Source: Gambelia wislizenii
Taxonomy: Eukaryota; Chordata; Lepidosauria; Squamata; Crotaphytidae
Reading direction: 5' to 3'
Assembly (NCBI GenBank): GCA_030847615.1
Contig: JAUMIR010000002.1
Coordinates: 197,949,809-198,013,808, forward strand
DNA length: 64,000 bases
In this document: positions 55,347 through 64,000 of the stretch, in pieces
Layout of the letters: every line of letters begins with the position of its first letter
How positions within the stretch are numbered: position 1 is the stretch's first letter
The notes under the pieces: generated by a model
Database searches by the model: none
What the model was told of the DNA's origin: nothing
Seen by the model: the letters and a program-made list of their open reading frames with translations, nothing else
Position numbers and translations under genes: made by a program

Positions 55347-55955
55347 TAGAATCATAGAATCATAGGGCTGGAAGGGACCCCAACAGCGATCCCATCCGAT
55401 CGGCTTCTGCCCTGCAGGAACACACAATCCAAGCATTCCTGGCAGATGGCCATCCAACCTATGTTTTAAAAAAGCCAAAGAAGGAGACTCCACCACACTC
55501 CAAGGCGGCAGTGTATTCCACTTCTGAACAGCTCTTTCTGTCAGGAGTTTCTTCCTAATATTCAGGTGGAATCTCTTTTCCTGTAGTTTGAACCCATGGC
55601 TCCGTGTCCTAGTCTCTGGGGCAGCAGAAAACAAGCTTGCTCCGTCCTCATGGTTATCACGTCACCTCTCAACCTTCTCTTCTCCAGGCTAAGCATACCC
55701 AGCTCCCTAAGCCGTTCCTCATAGGGTGTAATGGCTTCCAGACCTCCCACCATCCTTCTCAGTATCTTTCTTGAATTGTTGTGCCCAGAAGTGGAAACAG
55801 TATTCCAGGTAAGGTCTGACCAAAGCAGAATGGAGTGATACTATTACTTCCCTTGATCTAGACACTACTGCTATTAATGCAGCCTAGAACTGCATTGGCA
55901 TTTTTTGCTGCTGCATCACGTTACTAACTCATGGTTAGCTTGTAGTCCACTCTTT
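55347..55955 (-). mobile_element. CR1 LINE 3' part nested in the hAT element
   Basis: 'TAGAATCATAGAATCATAGGGCTGG' tail to 'TTACTAACTCATGGTTAGC'. Minus-strand scraps: EKRFHLNIRKKLLTERAVQKW, VVESPSLAFLKHRLDGHL, and [21 protein letters not shown]. Confidence 0.9.
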
Positions 55956-56067
55956 TTTTTCTTTGAGGAAATCTACACCATTACGTTATTCGCTAATAAA
56001 CAAAAAATATTATGTTAGTGCCTATAATATAGTTTTTAAACTAAATTATTGGTGGCAAATTATATAA

Positions 56068-56307
56068 TGCAATAGGCCCCTCTTATCCACTGGGGATTGT
56101 TTCGGGGGGGGCATAGATTCTGAAAACCATGAATAATAGTGAACACCATTGAAAATAATGGGACTGCTGGTTTAAAATACCATAGAGTTGCCTTGGATTG
56201 CCTAGAAAACAGCTAGGGAGGACACATTTTCTAGGAAGACTCTATGGTAGGTGTGCTGTTTTGTGTCCCATGGATAATGAATCCATGTATACGGGGGTCC
56301 TACTGTA
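56068..56307. mobile_element. Tigger-type MITE (CAGTAGGACCCCC family) nested in the hAT element
   Basis: Left 'GCAATAGGCCCCTCTTATCC' and right 'CCATGTATACGGGGGTCCTACTGTA' are inverted. 'GAACACCATTGAAAATAATGGG' inside. Confidence 0.75.
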
Positions 56308-56420
56308 ATCTGAACATTCTGTATGGTGAATAGGTTAAGTTACATTGACCTGAGATAAACATATGGGGGCCCCAAAATAAAGCATTGCAGGGGGCCCCCA
56401 AATTCCTTAAACCGGCCCTG

Positions 56421-56577
56421 GCACTAGGGATCATATTGCGAACATATATTGGATAATGGAGCACATGAAAGAAGTTCAAAAGAAAATCAGCCTGTGTTTT
56501 ATGGATTATTGCAAAGGCTTTGATTATGTAGATTCTGAGACGTAGGAACAGCACCTGGTGATTCCATTAAGCATTAT
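56421..56577 (+). pseudogene. BovB LINE ORF2, continuation after the hAT insertion
   Basis: Resumes with the second GCACTAGG copy and a frame containing MEHMKEVQKKISLCFMDY then CKGFDYVD, the RT motif A region (normally D-Y-xKAFD; here CKGFD). The join to 54064 is colinear with BovB. It ends where a Tigger MITE is inserted. Confidence 0.85.
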
Positions 56578-56806
56578 AGTTGTCCCTTCACATTTGCTGG
56601 GGTTTGGTTCCAGGACCCCCCGTGAATACCCAAATCCGTGAATAGTCAAGTCCCATTATATGCAGTAGCACAGCAAAATGGTGTCCTTTATATAAGATGG
56701 CAAAATCAAGGTTTGCTTTTTGGATTATTATTTTTTAAAGAATATTTTCAAGCCATGAATACTTAAAACCGTGAATGCCAAATCTGTGAATGTGGAGGGA
56801 CAACTG
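56578..56806. mobile_element. Tigger-type MITE, family CAGTTGTCCCT
   Basis: 'TAGTTGTCCCTTCACATTTGC' and 'GTGAATGTGGAGGGACAACTGTA' are inverted, with TA at the edges. Shares 'GGTTTGGTTCCAGGACCCCC' with the 24.17-kb copy in reverse. Confidence 0.85.
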
Positions 56807-56815
56807 TACTGTATA

Positions 56816-56847
56816 TATTTGTGTGTGTGTACACACACACACACACA
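56816..56847. repeat. (TG)n followed by (CA)n microsatellite
   Basis: GTGTGTGTGTACACACACAC..., a self-complementary simple repeat. It is followed by CATTAAGCATTATA, a second copy of 56565-56578. Confidence 0.85.
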
Positions 56848-56859
56848 TTAAGCATTATA

Positions 56860-57890
56860 CAACCACAGTTGCTTACAGCTTGTCATTTAAACACATATAC
56901 ACACAGAGAGAACACATTTTCTGGTTTGGAAATTAGTACAGAAATCTTAGCTAAAGGATCTGTTCCCAGATCAAGATGTGAGACAGGATAAGGAACATTT
57001 AATTTAGACTACAGTACTTGCTTCTAGCCAGAAAGTAGAGGCAGAGCAGAGTGGAGAGTGGGCTCTGGCACCATTACAATCGGGAGGAAAGGAAGAAACT
57101 ACTGTACATAGACTTGTGGAGAGTCTTTGAAAGTTGCAGCAATAAATGAACAAACACTTGCAAATTGTAACAATCTGCTGTTCTCCTAGCTGAGCTGGAG
57201 ATTAACACCCTGTCATTTCTTATTGCCTGGAGTTGAGCCCACCAAAACTGGAGAGTTTGCACCCTTGTTTCCTGCCTGGAGATGGCCCGTGAAAACTGGA
57301 GACTCGGCCGGGCCCTGAGATCTAGCAACCCTAGTTGGTGGAGATGCTGGTGTGTGTATGTATGTGTGTGTGCACATGTGTGCGTGCATGTTTGCGTGCA
57401 TGTATACAACCATGTTATGTATTTTTGCCTCAAAGAGTGTAATGCTTCTGATAGCAGTCATAATAACCAGGGACTCTAGCTCTGGCCAAGTACTGTTTCT
57501 ATTTTTATTGCCTTAATGCCTTCTCTGTTTCTCCCAAATTAAGGATTAGGAGGATCTGGCAGGGGCTAGGAGCCCAGCAACCACCTCTGGCACAAGATGC
57601 TTGAGCCACAAAGTATCTGAGAGTTGGTACACAGCAGTAGCAGCATAAAAATGTACAGCCTTGTTGGATGGGTCCTCTAGGCCATAATCTTGTTTCCCAC
57701 AGTGGCCAACCAGGTGCCTCTACGAAGCCCAAAAGCCAGATATGACAGCAGCAGTACCATGGGTGTAGCTCCCGTTTGTGGGGGGAGGCATTGTCCCTCA
57801 AATAAGATTTCTTTCCTTAAATTTTCCTTCAATCCCCAAATTTCTAGCATTGCAGAAAGTAAACATTGAAAATCCTTCACACCTAACTCT
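56860..57890. other. No gene recognised; local duplication and TG-rich tract
   Basis: About 57223-57300 holds two copies of a TGCCTGGAG...AAAACTGGAGA unit of about 50 bp. A TGTG-rich tract at 57351-57400. Frames covering the tract are simple-repeat translations. Confidence 0.45.
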
Positions 57891-57899
57891 CTTAGATTA

Positions 57900-58110
57900 G
57901 CTGTGTTTGTCTTCCCTTGGTGCCTTTGACTGCCCCTTTCCTATGGAATCCTGGGATTGGCAGTTTGATCAGTGGAGGACATCTCTGGATGAGGAGTCTA
58001 AATGCCTCCCCCTGAACTGCAAACCCCAGGATTCCACAGGATGCAACCTTGGCAGTTAATGTGGAATCACAGCGCTATAACTGCATAGTGTGGAAGGGCT
58101 CCAGGATCAG
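57900..58110. mobile_element. Palindromic MITE (CTTTCACACTACACAGTTATA family), 5' arm shortened
   Basis: 'CTTTCCTATGGAATCCTGGGATTGGCAGTTTGATCAG' pairs with 'AACTGCAAACCCCAGGATTCCACAGGATGC'. The right end 'ACAGCGCTATAACTGCATAGTGTGGAAGGG' is intact. Confidence 0.75.
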
Positions 58111-58683
58111 GGATCCTTATTTAAACTTTTCTAGCACTTGGGATCCTTGTAGCTGGAGAAGCCAGAGACTTGAAAATGTACAAATGCTGATTGATTTTTA
58201 ATGATATGCTTACACTTCTAAATTGGAGAGCTGAATGAAATATTATTTTTAAATTTTTGCAAATTATTTTTACATTTTTGCAAAAATGTAAATCTAGGCA
58301 GTAGGAAGCACCCTGTTTGTTTTCATCAAGCCCTGATTTTGCCAGGGCCTTTCTTACATATCGGAGAGTTTTCCATAGGGAGAAAGGTATCCCTGTTGAG
58401 CTTTTCTGGTCTAGGGGTGGTGAGTCTCTAAGGTGGGGATTGGCCTTATGGAACTCCCAGTGTCATTTTATGTGGCTTTTTGCCTAATTTTACAAACCAT
58501 CTCCGTGTGATTATCTCATGTCCTAGGTTGAAAAGTGGGTAAGTGGGTAGCAGAGAGGGTGGGGGAGGGGAGGAGAGATTGACAAGACAATAGTAGAAAA
58601 GGAAGAGAAAGGGACTGAACTTGCCTGCATTTGGCTCAGGCTGTTAGTTTTACCCACCCATCCCTTGCAGGTTACTTCCAAGG
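58111..58683. other. No gene recognised
   Basis: Contains a short ATTTTTGCAAA inverted block near 58250-58290; otherwise unassigned. Confidence 0.45.
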
Positions 58684-58760
58684 AGTCATAGAATCATAGA
58701 GTTGGAAGGGGCCTCATAGGCCATCAGGTCCAACACCCTGCTCAATGCAGCCTTGGTACT
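58684..58760 (-). mobile_element. CR1-like 3' end, other subfamily
   Basis: 'GTCATAGAATCATAGAGTTGGAAGGGGCCTCATAGGCCATCAGGTCCAACACCCTGCTCAATGCAG'. The wording differs from the main CR1 family here (GGGGCC versus GAGACC). Confidence 0.8.
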
Positions 58761-58974
58761 TCCAAGTTAGTGTGTACAGCCTCAACTGTTGCTTGGTGAT
58801 CTAATTGTTTGTTGTGATATATAAGATGTAAGTTAATGTAAAGAATATAGAATGTACTTTATATAAAAAAGCAGTCCCAACAAATCTTAAAACACAAGAT
58901 TGATTGTGTTGTGGTGGCATTTGAAAGATACAGTATAAATAAATCTAAGAGCAGCTCTGGAAGCAAGAATGGAA

Positions 58975-59085
58975 ATCATTTGGGTGTGGTAATGTTGTTG
59001 GACTGCAGTTCCTAGCAGTGTGGGAGTGTTGGGAGTTGCAGTCCAACAACATCTGAAGGGCTGCAGAATTACCATTCTTGCTTAC
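58975..59085. mobile_element. Palindromic MITE (GTTGTTGGACTGCA family)
   Basis: 'AATGTTGTTGGACTGCAGTTCCTAGCAGT' pairs with 'GTTGGGAGTTGCAGTCCAACAACATCTG' in a short foldback. Confidence 0.8.
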
Positions 59086-59775
59086 AGGGCTCCTCTAGGA
59101 CATATTTATGATTAAATTGTAAAAAACAATACAAACAGTCCTATGTGTTTTAAGATTTGTTTGGGCTACCTCTTCACCTATAGTAAAATTTATATGTCAG
59201 CATAAATAATTCCGTCACCAACAAACAATAAACAAGGAAGGCTCCAATCTTGTACCCGTTGACTTTGGAGTAAGTACCCTTGAGCTTGAAGGAACTTACA
59301 TCTATGTATGCACATATAGGATTGCACTATAAAGGAGGCTTTGAAAAAGTACAAATTCTTTTGACCCAGAGATGTGGGGAGGAAAAATGGGGATTGTTTT
59401 CTCTGAAACATATGGAGAGGCACAGAAAGTAGACTCCTCTCATAACTGATTTCTGAAAGAGAAATAGTAAAATACTTTACATTCATACTCCCATCCTAAA
59501 CATGTTTTCTCTGAACTAAGCCCTTTGATTTTGATAGCTAACTTTCAAGTGAGCATACTTAGGATCACAACCTTATTTTAATTTCCACTTTTGATCTTGA
59601 GCATTCTTGTCGTCTTTTGTTGCATATAACAAAGCATATTGCATATTGCCAACTGCCCTCCCCCTGCAAAGAAGGTTACTCTTTTGTGGAATTTTCTGTA
59701 AACATTCTTCACCATTGTGAGTGTGTGGCTGTCATCCTGCCCTCTGGTCCCCACCAATAAGGAGATTTTCAAATG
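59086..59775. other. No gene recognised
   Basis: No nameable repeat. Confidence 0.45.
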
Positions 59776-60365
59776 GGGTCAAATGCCCCATTCCTGCTCT
59801 GTAAGCCCCTCTCCTGTTCTTGCCATGGAATAAAGGTAAGATGGTCAAACACTTACCTTAATCCCACGGCAGGAACATCCTCCCTCTCCGCTCGGCATCA
59901 CTGCTGTAAAAGCAGCTGCTGTAAAGCTGCTTTTACAGCAGTGGTCAAATCCCGCTCGTTCTCACAAGAGAATGAGTGGGAGGGAAATTCAAAAATACCC
60001 CCCAGCTGTCAAAAAAGTAAAGGCAGCAAAAAATAAAAAATACAAGTAACTCGGGGGGGAGGGTCCAACTTACCTGGGTGTCCCGTTCCTGGGTCCAAAA
60101 TGGGCCTCCCTCCCACAGCTGTCATCACGGGAGAGGAACAGAACACCTTTCGGACCACCTGTGATTCCGTGACAGAAACTGAACAGGTGGTCCAAAAACA
60201 ATGTTTCCCTGTGATGAAAATATCACGGGGAAAAATCTGGAATAGGGACGGGGGAGACACAGAAAAGGGTCAATGTCTTCTGAAAAGAAGACTTTTTTCC
60301 AACCCTGTTCCGTGTCTCCCATGGATTTAAATGTGGGTCTGAAAATCTCCTTAGTCTGGGACATT
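59776..60365. mobile_element. Probable unclassified transposon with strong stem-loops
   Basis: 59900-59916 and 59926-59942 are perfect complementary 17-mers (ACTGCTGTAAAAGCAGC). Further inverted pairs: GGACCACCTGT / ACAGGTGGTCC (about 60153-60195) and TTTCCCTGTGAT / ATCACGGGGAAA (about 60206-60235). CpG-rich compared with the flanks, with CTTACCT motifs on the plus strand at about 59851 and 60070. No long frame with a domain. Termini not identified. Confidence 0.45.
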
Positions 60366-60410
60366 TTGGGGGATAAGAAATAGCCAACAGCCTGCCAACA
60401 CAGTTGTCAC

Positions 60411-60641
60411 TACAGGTCAATCCCCATATCCATGGGGGAAATGTTCTACACACACACACACAGAGTGGATACCTGAAACTGGATAATAAGAATCCCTGTT
60501 ATTTTTAATGAGACAAATGCTGGAAGCTGACCATAGAATCACATTGGAAGAACTTGAAATAACTAGAGAGAACAGATTTTTCAGACATGGATAAGTGAAA
60601 CTGGATACAGACTCGATGGATATGATGGAGGTTGACCTGTA
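60411..60641. mobile_element. Tigger-type MITE, family CAGGTTGACCCCC
   Basis: 'TACAGGTCAATCCCCATATCC' and 'GATGGAGGTTGACCTGTA' are inverted. A (CA)n lies inside near 60450. The interior parallels 19.15 and 27.33 kb. Confidence 0.8.
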
Positions 60642-61048
60642 CTGTCCTTTGTAGAAGCAGCAAATGAATGAATTGATCAGTCAAACAAACATTTTAGGGG
60701 GAAAAGAACAATGCTGTGCTGCATCTACTGATAATGAGGAACACCACCACTGAGATAGCAGTGCCTCCAGATGGGTAAAAAAATATCTCAGGAAGTATGA
60801 AGACTTTCCAGTTCTTTATGTTTTGATTGTACCTGCATATTCATGGGTTTGCATCCACTCTCTTTCTTGAAATATCCCATGTTTCTTTCCCTCTGGTTCC
60901 TCCTTCCCCTCCCACATCCAGTGTCATGCAGCATCTCAGAAAGTCACTCTCACTAATTTCTATTGAGCCTTTTAATTATTTTTCATACGTTATAGTTGAA
61001 ACAGCTAAAGTGCTTTAGTAATATTACATTACTTAAAGATTAGGATAA

Positions 61049-61086
<38 letters not shown>

Positions 61087-62603
61087 CTAACATTCTTCTT
61101 TCCCTCATTTGAATTTTGTTGAATCTGTGTCCTGGAAATGGCAGCTGTGGCAGCTGTTTTTACTTAACAGTAGCTATCTTTACTGCTCCTGAGACAGGAG
61201 AAACACGTGGGCAAGTACAGATATATTTCAGTTTGGAAACTACTGGGTTAATTTAAACCAATCTAGGGAATTGGAAAGAAAAATATTTGGTAATGTTGAG
61301 AATTCCCATGAAATACTTTGGAAATGAGGTAGATGTCATATGGATCTCCAAAATAAGATCAGTTTGCACAGGAACAAAAGTGGGGACTTCCAGAGGCTTT
61401 ATCTCCATCTGGAAACACGCTGTTGAGCATTCCCCCCCACCCCACTCCATGGAGAAATTCACTGACATGGCCATGCACACATACCAACACCCATACATAT
61501 ATACAGGGTGCAGAATTCTGAGGTGTCATTTGCTCATACTGAATGCACAAACACAAGCTGCTGTTATGCTGCCGGAAGAATTGTCATTAGATATAGTCTA
61601 CTACCTGTCCTGGAAAAACAAGTTGTTTGGGTATTGCAAGGGAATGCTATGAACATCTGTATCAGGGGTGTGAATTCCCCATCAGTTCCCAACACATGCT
61701 GGAAATTGCAGTCCAGCAAAATCTAGAGGGCTACGTGATTCCCCACCTCCTCCTGATCTATATGTTCTTTTAATCACCTCAGATAAAACAGCACCATAAG
61801 TAATCAAGTCCAGTATAGTCATTACAACTTATATTAACAATCCAAAGAATATCTTAAAGAACATTGGTGGGGGGATCACTGCTAGTACTGCAAGTTTAAT
61901 TGCCTAATATAACCCCCCACCACCACCTGGTACCCTCCAGATATGTTGGACTACAACCCCCTTTATCCCCAGTCATGCTGTAGTCTAGCACATTTTTGTG
62001 GGGAGGAGACTAGATTTGGAGGAGGCTGTTCTAGGACTTTGTGTATGAGCCGCTGTAGACTGGGTGACATGAGACGAGAAAACTCTGAAGTCGGGTTGCG
62101 ACACATTCATCATTTCTGGCAGAGTGGGGGGGAGGTTGAAGTATTTTAGGAACATTGTCCATAATATGAAGACAAGTTATTACAAAGAGAGTTTGTCCAT
62201 ATTTTTAATTGTCACAAGCCATTCCTTAGGAAGCACAATTGCAATAGATTTTTTAAAACATGAATAATGTGAGATGCCATAATGTGGGGAAAGAATGCCT
62301 GCTTGGCATGCAGAATGTCCCCCAGTATCTATCCCTGCCTTCTCTGGCTGCAAGGATGGGGCAGGGACCTTTGATGGTCCGAGACCCCAGAGAATGGCTG
62401 CCAGGGAGAGTAGGAAGATTTGAGGTCCTTAGCTAACAATACAAAGTAGCTTGCTTCAAAGGAGGAATCACAACCTTTCCTGTTCCATGCTTGGCTTCAG
62501 TCAATAGAGATGCCATCTGTCAATTTAATACTACATTACTGACTGGTGTTTCAACTGTGAGCTTAAATAATACATGATTTAACATAGCATGGCAAGATCC
62601 TCA
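60642..62603. other. No gene recognised; (TG)n and MITE scraps
   Basis: A (TG)n of about 30 bp at 61052-61081. MITE arms at about 61690-61735 ('GAAATTGCAGTCCAGCAAAATCTAG') and 61928-61980. The remaining DNA is unassigned, and frames of up to 121 codons show no domain. Confidence 0.5.
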
Positions 62604-64000
62604 TCTCTCTCTCTGGCTTTTCTTCGCAAACGAAGATTCAGGAAGGACTCATCCCGCGCTTTCTGCAAGCGCGCTGATGACTAAAAAGGCCAATCCGCGA
62701 TAAACAAGTCCGGTTGCAAAAAGCACAGCAGAAGGTCTCCTTGGGTGATGTTTTTGGGTTGTGATTCTTTCTGCGTTGTCGTTTCTCTTCAAGACTTGTT
62801 CGTCGTGAGTTCTCAAATAAGGCTGCAGCATTGTGGATAGTGCGTCTCCATGCCTCCCGATGTGAGGCCAGGGCGGACCACTGCTGGTGATCAATTTGGC
62901 CAAGCCTGAGATGTTGTTTCAGGGAGTCTTTGTATCGCTTTTTTGGAGCGCCCCTCTTACGCTGACCCATGGTGAGTTCACCGTAGAGTAGTATTTTTGG
63001 GAGGCGATGGTCCTCCATCCTAGAAACGTGCCCTGCCCAGCGCAGCTGTGTTCTCAATATCATGGCCTCAATGCTGGTGATCCCTGCTTGCTCAAGGACA
63101 GCAACGTTCGTCACATAGTCAGTCCAGTGTATATTTAGGATTGTGCGTAGACAGCGCTGATGAAAGCGCTCGAGGAGTCGTAGGTGGTGGCGATAGGTGA
63201 CCCATGTTTCAGATCCATAAAGGAGGATAGACAGTACGATGGCTCTATACACACTGATTTTTGTGCTTTGCCTCAGGTGTTTATTGCTCCAGACTCTTTT
63301 GTGAAGTCTTCCAAATGCACTATATGCCTTTGCTAATCTGTGATCGATCTCTTTGTCAATCTTGGCATCTGAGGAGATGATGCTTCCCAGGTAGGTGAAC
63401 TGCTGAATGGACTTGAGCACTGATTTGCCGACGGCAATGTGGGGATGGTGGTGTTCGTCCTGTGGTGCAGGCTGGTAAAGAACTTCTGTTTTCTTCAGGT
63501 TGACTTCTAGTCCAAACAGCTCTGCAGCTGTTGCAAAGCAGGATGTTAGGCGCTGCAGAGCTGCTTCTGTGTGAGCAACAAGGGCAGCATCATCAGCGAA
63601 GAGCAGCTCACGGACTAGATAGTTTAGAGTCTTAGTGTGAGCCCTCAGACGGCTTAAGTTAAACAAGCTACCATCAGTACGGTAGCGTATATAGATGCCA
63701 TCGTCTTCTTCAAGCTCTGCCATAGCCCTTTGGAGCATCGTGCTAAAGAAGATTGTAAATAAAGTTGGTGCAAGAACACAACCTTGCTTCACTCCATTAG
63801 TTATTAGAAAGGGCTCTGAAAGAGCATCGCCATATCTGACTTGACCACGCTGTCCCTCGTGTAGCAAGATAATCATTTTAAGGAATTTGGGGGGACATCC
63901 TAGTCTTTCCAGGATCTGCCACAGACCTTTTCTACTTACAGTGTCAAAGGCTTTGGTGAGGTCGACAAATGTTACATAGAGACCCTTGTTCTGCTCCCTA
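62604..64000 (-). mobile_element. RTE-like LINE, well-preserved 3' part running off the window
   Basis: Left edge (AG)n tail (CTCTCTCTCT on plus), then hairpin 62622-62635, stop codon at 62638, then ORF2 upwards to the window end without interruption. At least 1.4 kb of the element is present; the 5' part lies beyond position 64000. Confidence 0.93.
62638..64000 (-). CDS. LINE ORF2, RT core to C2HC zinc finger, open to the window edge
   Basis: This is the carboxyl half of an endonuclease-reverse transcriptase that copies LINE RNA at a nicked target. Reading from 64000 downwards: FVDLTKAFD (motif A, upstream of the first Met at 63876), NGVKQGCVLAPTLFTIFF (motif B), LLFADDAALVAH (motif C at about 63580-63606, both aspartates kept), VNLKKTEVLY (motif D/E region), FTYLGSIIS, then the long post-RT region (AIVLSILLYGSETWV; LRWAGHVSRMEDHRLP; KRGAPKKR), and finally a C2HC finger CX2CX12HX3C (CAFCNRTC...H..AC) ending RKRGMSPS. 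About 450 codons have no stop or frameshift, unlike the copies at 30.6 and 48.3 kb. The true start lies outside the window; the Met at 63876 is internal. Confidence 0.92.
   Translation of the reverse strand, partial: REQNKGLYVTFVDLTKAFDTVSRKGLWQILERLGCPPKFLKMIILLHEGQRGQVRYGDALSEPFLITNGVKQGCVLAPTLFTIFFSTMLQRAMAELEEDDGIYIRYRTDGSLFNLSRLRAHTKTLNYLVRELLFADDAALVAHTEAALQRLTSCFATAAELFGLEVNLKKTEVLYQPAPQDEHHHPHIAVGKSVLKSIQQFTYLGSIISSDAKIDKEIDHRLAKAYSAFGRLHKRVWSNKHLRQSTKISVYRAIVLSILLYGSETWVTYRHHLRLLERFHQRCLRTILNIHWTDYVTNVAVLEQAGITSIEAMILRTQLRWAGHVSRMEDHRLPKILLYGELTMGQRKRGAPKKRYKDSLKQHLRLGQIDHQQWSALASHREAWRRTIHNAAALFENSRRTSLEEKRQRRKNHNPKTSPKETFCCAFCNRTCLSRIGLFSHQRACRKRGMSPS

Larger units (their letters stand above)
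54065..56420. mobile_element. hAT-type DNA transposon, 2,356 bp including nested insertions, inside BovB
   Basis: Termini CAGGGCTGGTTTAA and TTAAACCGGCCCTG are inverted repeats, and perfect 8-bp duplications GCACTAGG flank them. BovB coding sequence is interrupted exactly at this point. The original element is probably 54065-54540 plus short stretches around the nested SINE, hAT MITE, CR1 and Tigger MITE, and 56308-56420. The subterminal parts are rich in GGGGGCCCC. No transposase was recognised, so it is non-autonomous or gutted. Confidence 0.92.

Noticed and set aside
57213..57479. Cys/Val- and His-rich small proteins on either strand
   Set aside because: Translations of a TGTG/CACA tract and a local duplication.

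Overview
This window looks like nuclear DNA from a squamate reptile, probably an iguanian lizard. The evidence is the repeat mix: CR1 LINEs with ATTCTATG-type 3' tails, BovB, an L2-like LINE, a Penelope-like element, a tRNA-derived SINE whose 3' end reads like a BovB tail followed by ACAACA, a 5S rRNA-derived SINE, and many hAT- and Tigger-type non-autonomous DNA transposons. No operon, phage or bacterial feature was seen, and no host protein-coding exon could be recognised. The species call is an inference from repeat families remembered from squamate genomes.

Layout. 1-30 kb is AT-rich intergenic or intronic DNA with scattered SINEs, palindromic MITEs, Tigger-like MITEs, a twin-primed CR1 (about 7.2-7.7 kb), a Penelope-like GIY-YIG remnant (19.5-20.3 kb) and a short LINE fragment with an 11-bp target duplication (15.35 kb). 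At 30.0-34.5 kb a minus-strand CR1 has been split by a 3-kb plus-strand LINE (12-bp target duplication) and by a MITE. At about 35.2-37.8 kb there is one strong CpG island with E-box and D-box sites and a good splice donor on the plus strand; it is the only convincing host regulatory feature, and its gene is not identified. 38-46 kb holds sparse repeats, including a long CpG-rich foldback inside a CR1. 46.4-49.8 kb is a dense LINE pile-up (CR1, the RTE-like LINE, BovB tail, 5S-SINE, L2-like). 53.0-56.6 kb holds a BovB interrupted by a 2.36-kb hAT-type insertion with a perfect 8-bp duplication, itself filled with later insertions. 62.6-64.0 kb is the 3' part of a very well preserved copy of the RTE-like LINE, open to the window edge.

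The most informative thread is one LINE family with four copies here (15.35, 30.56, 48.3 and 62.6 kb). It has an APE-type endonuclease, a reverse transcriptase, a C-terminal C2HC zinc finger, a 3' UTR of only about 35 nt containing a small perfect hairpin, and an (AG)n tail. The right-edge copy keeps the catalytic FADD box and an uninterrupted frame; the 30.6-kb copy has alanine codons at both catalytic aspartates, two nonsense changes in the RT part and one in the endonuclease part, and frameshifts. All coordinates of degraded repeats are approximate to about 10-20 bases unless terminal motifs or duplications are quoted.
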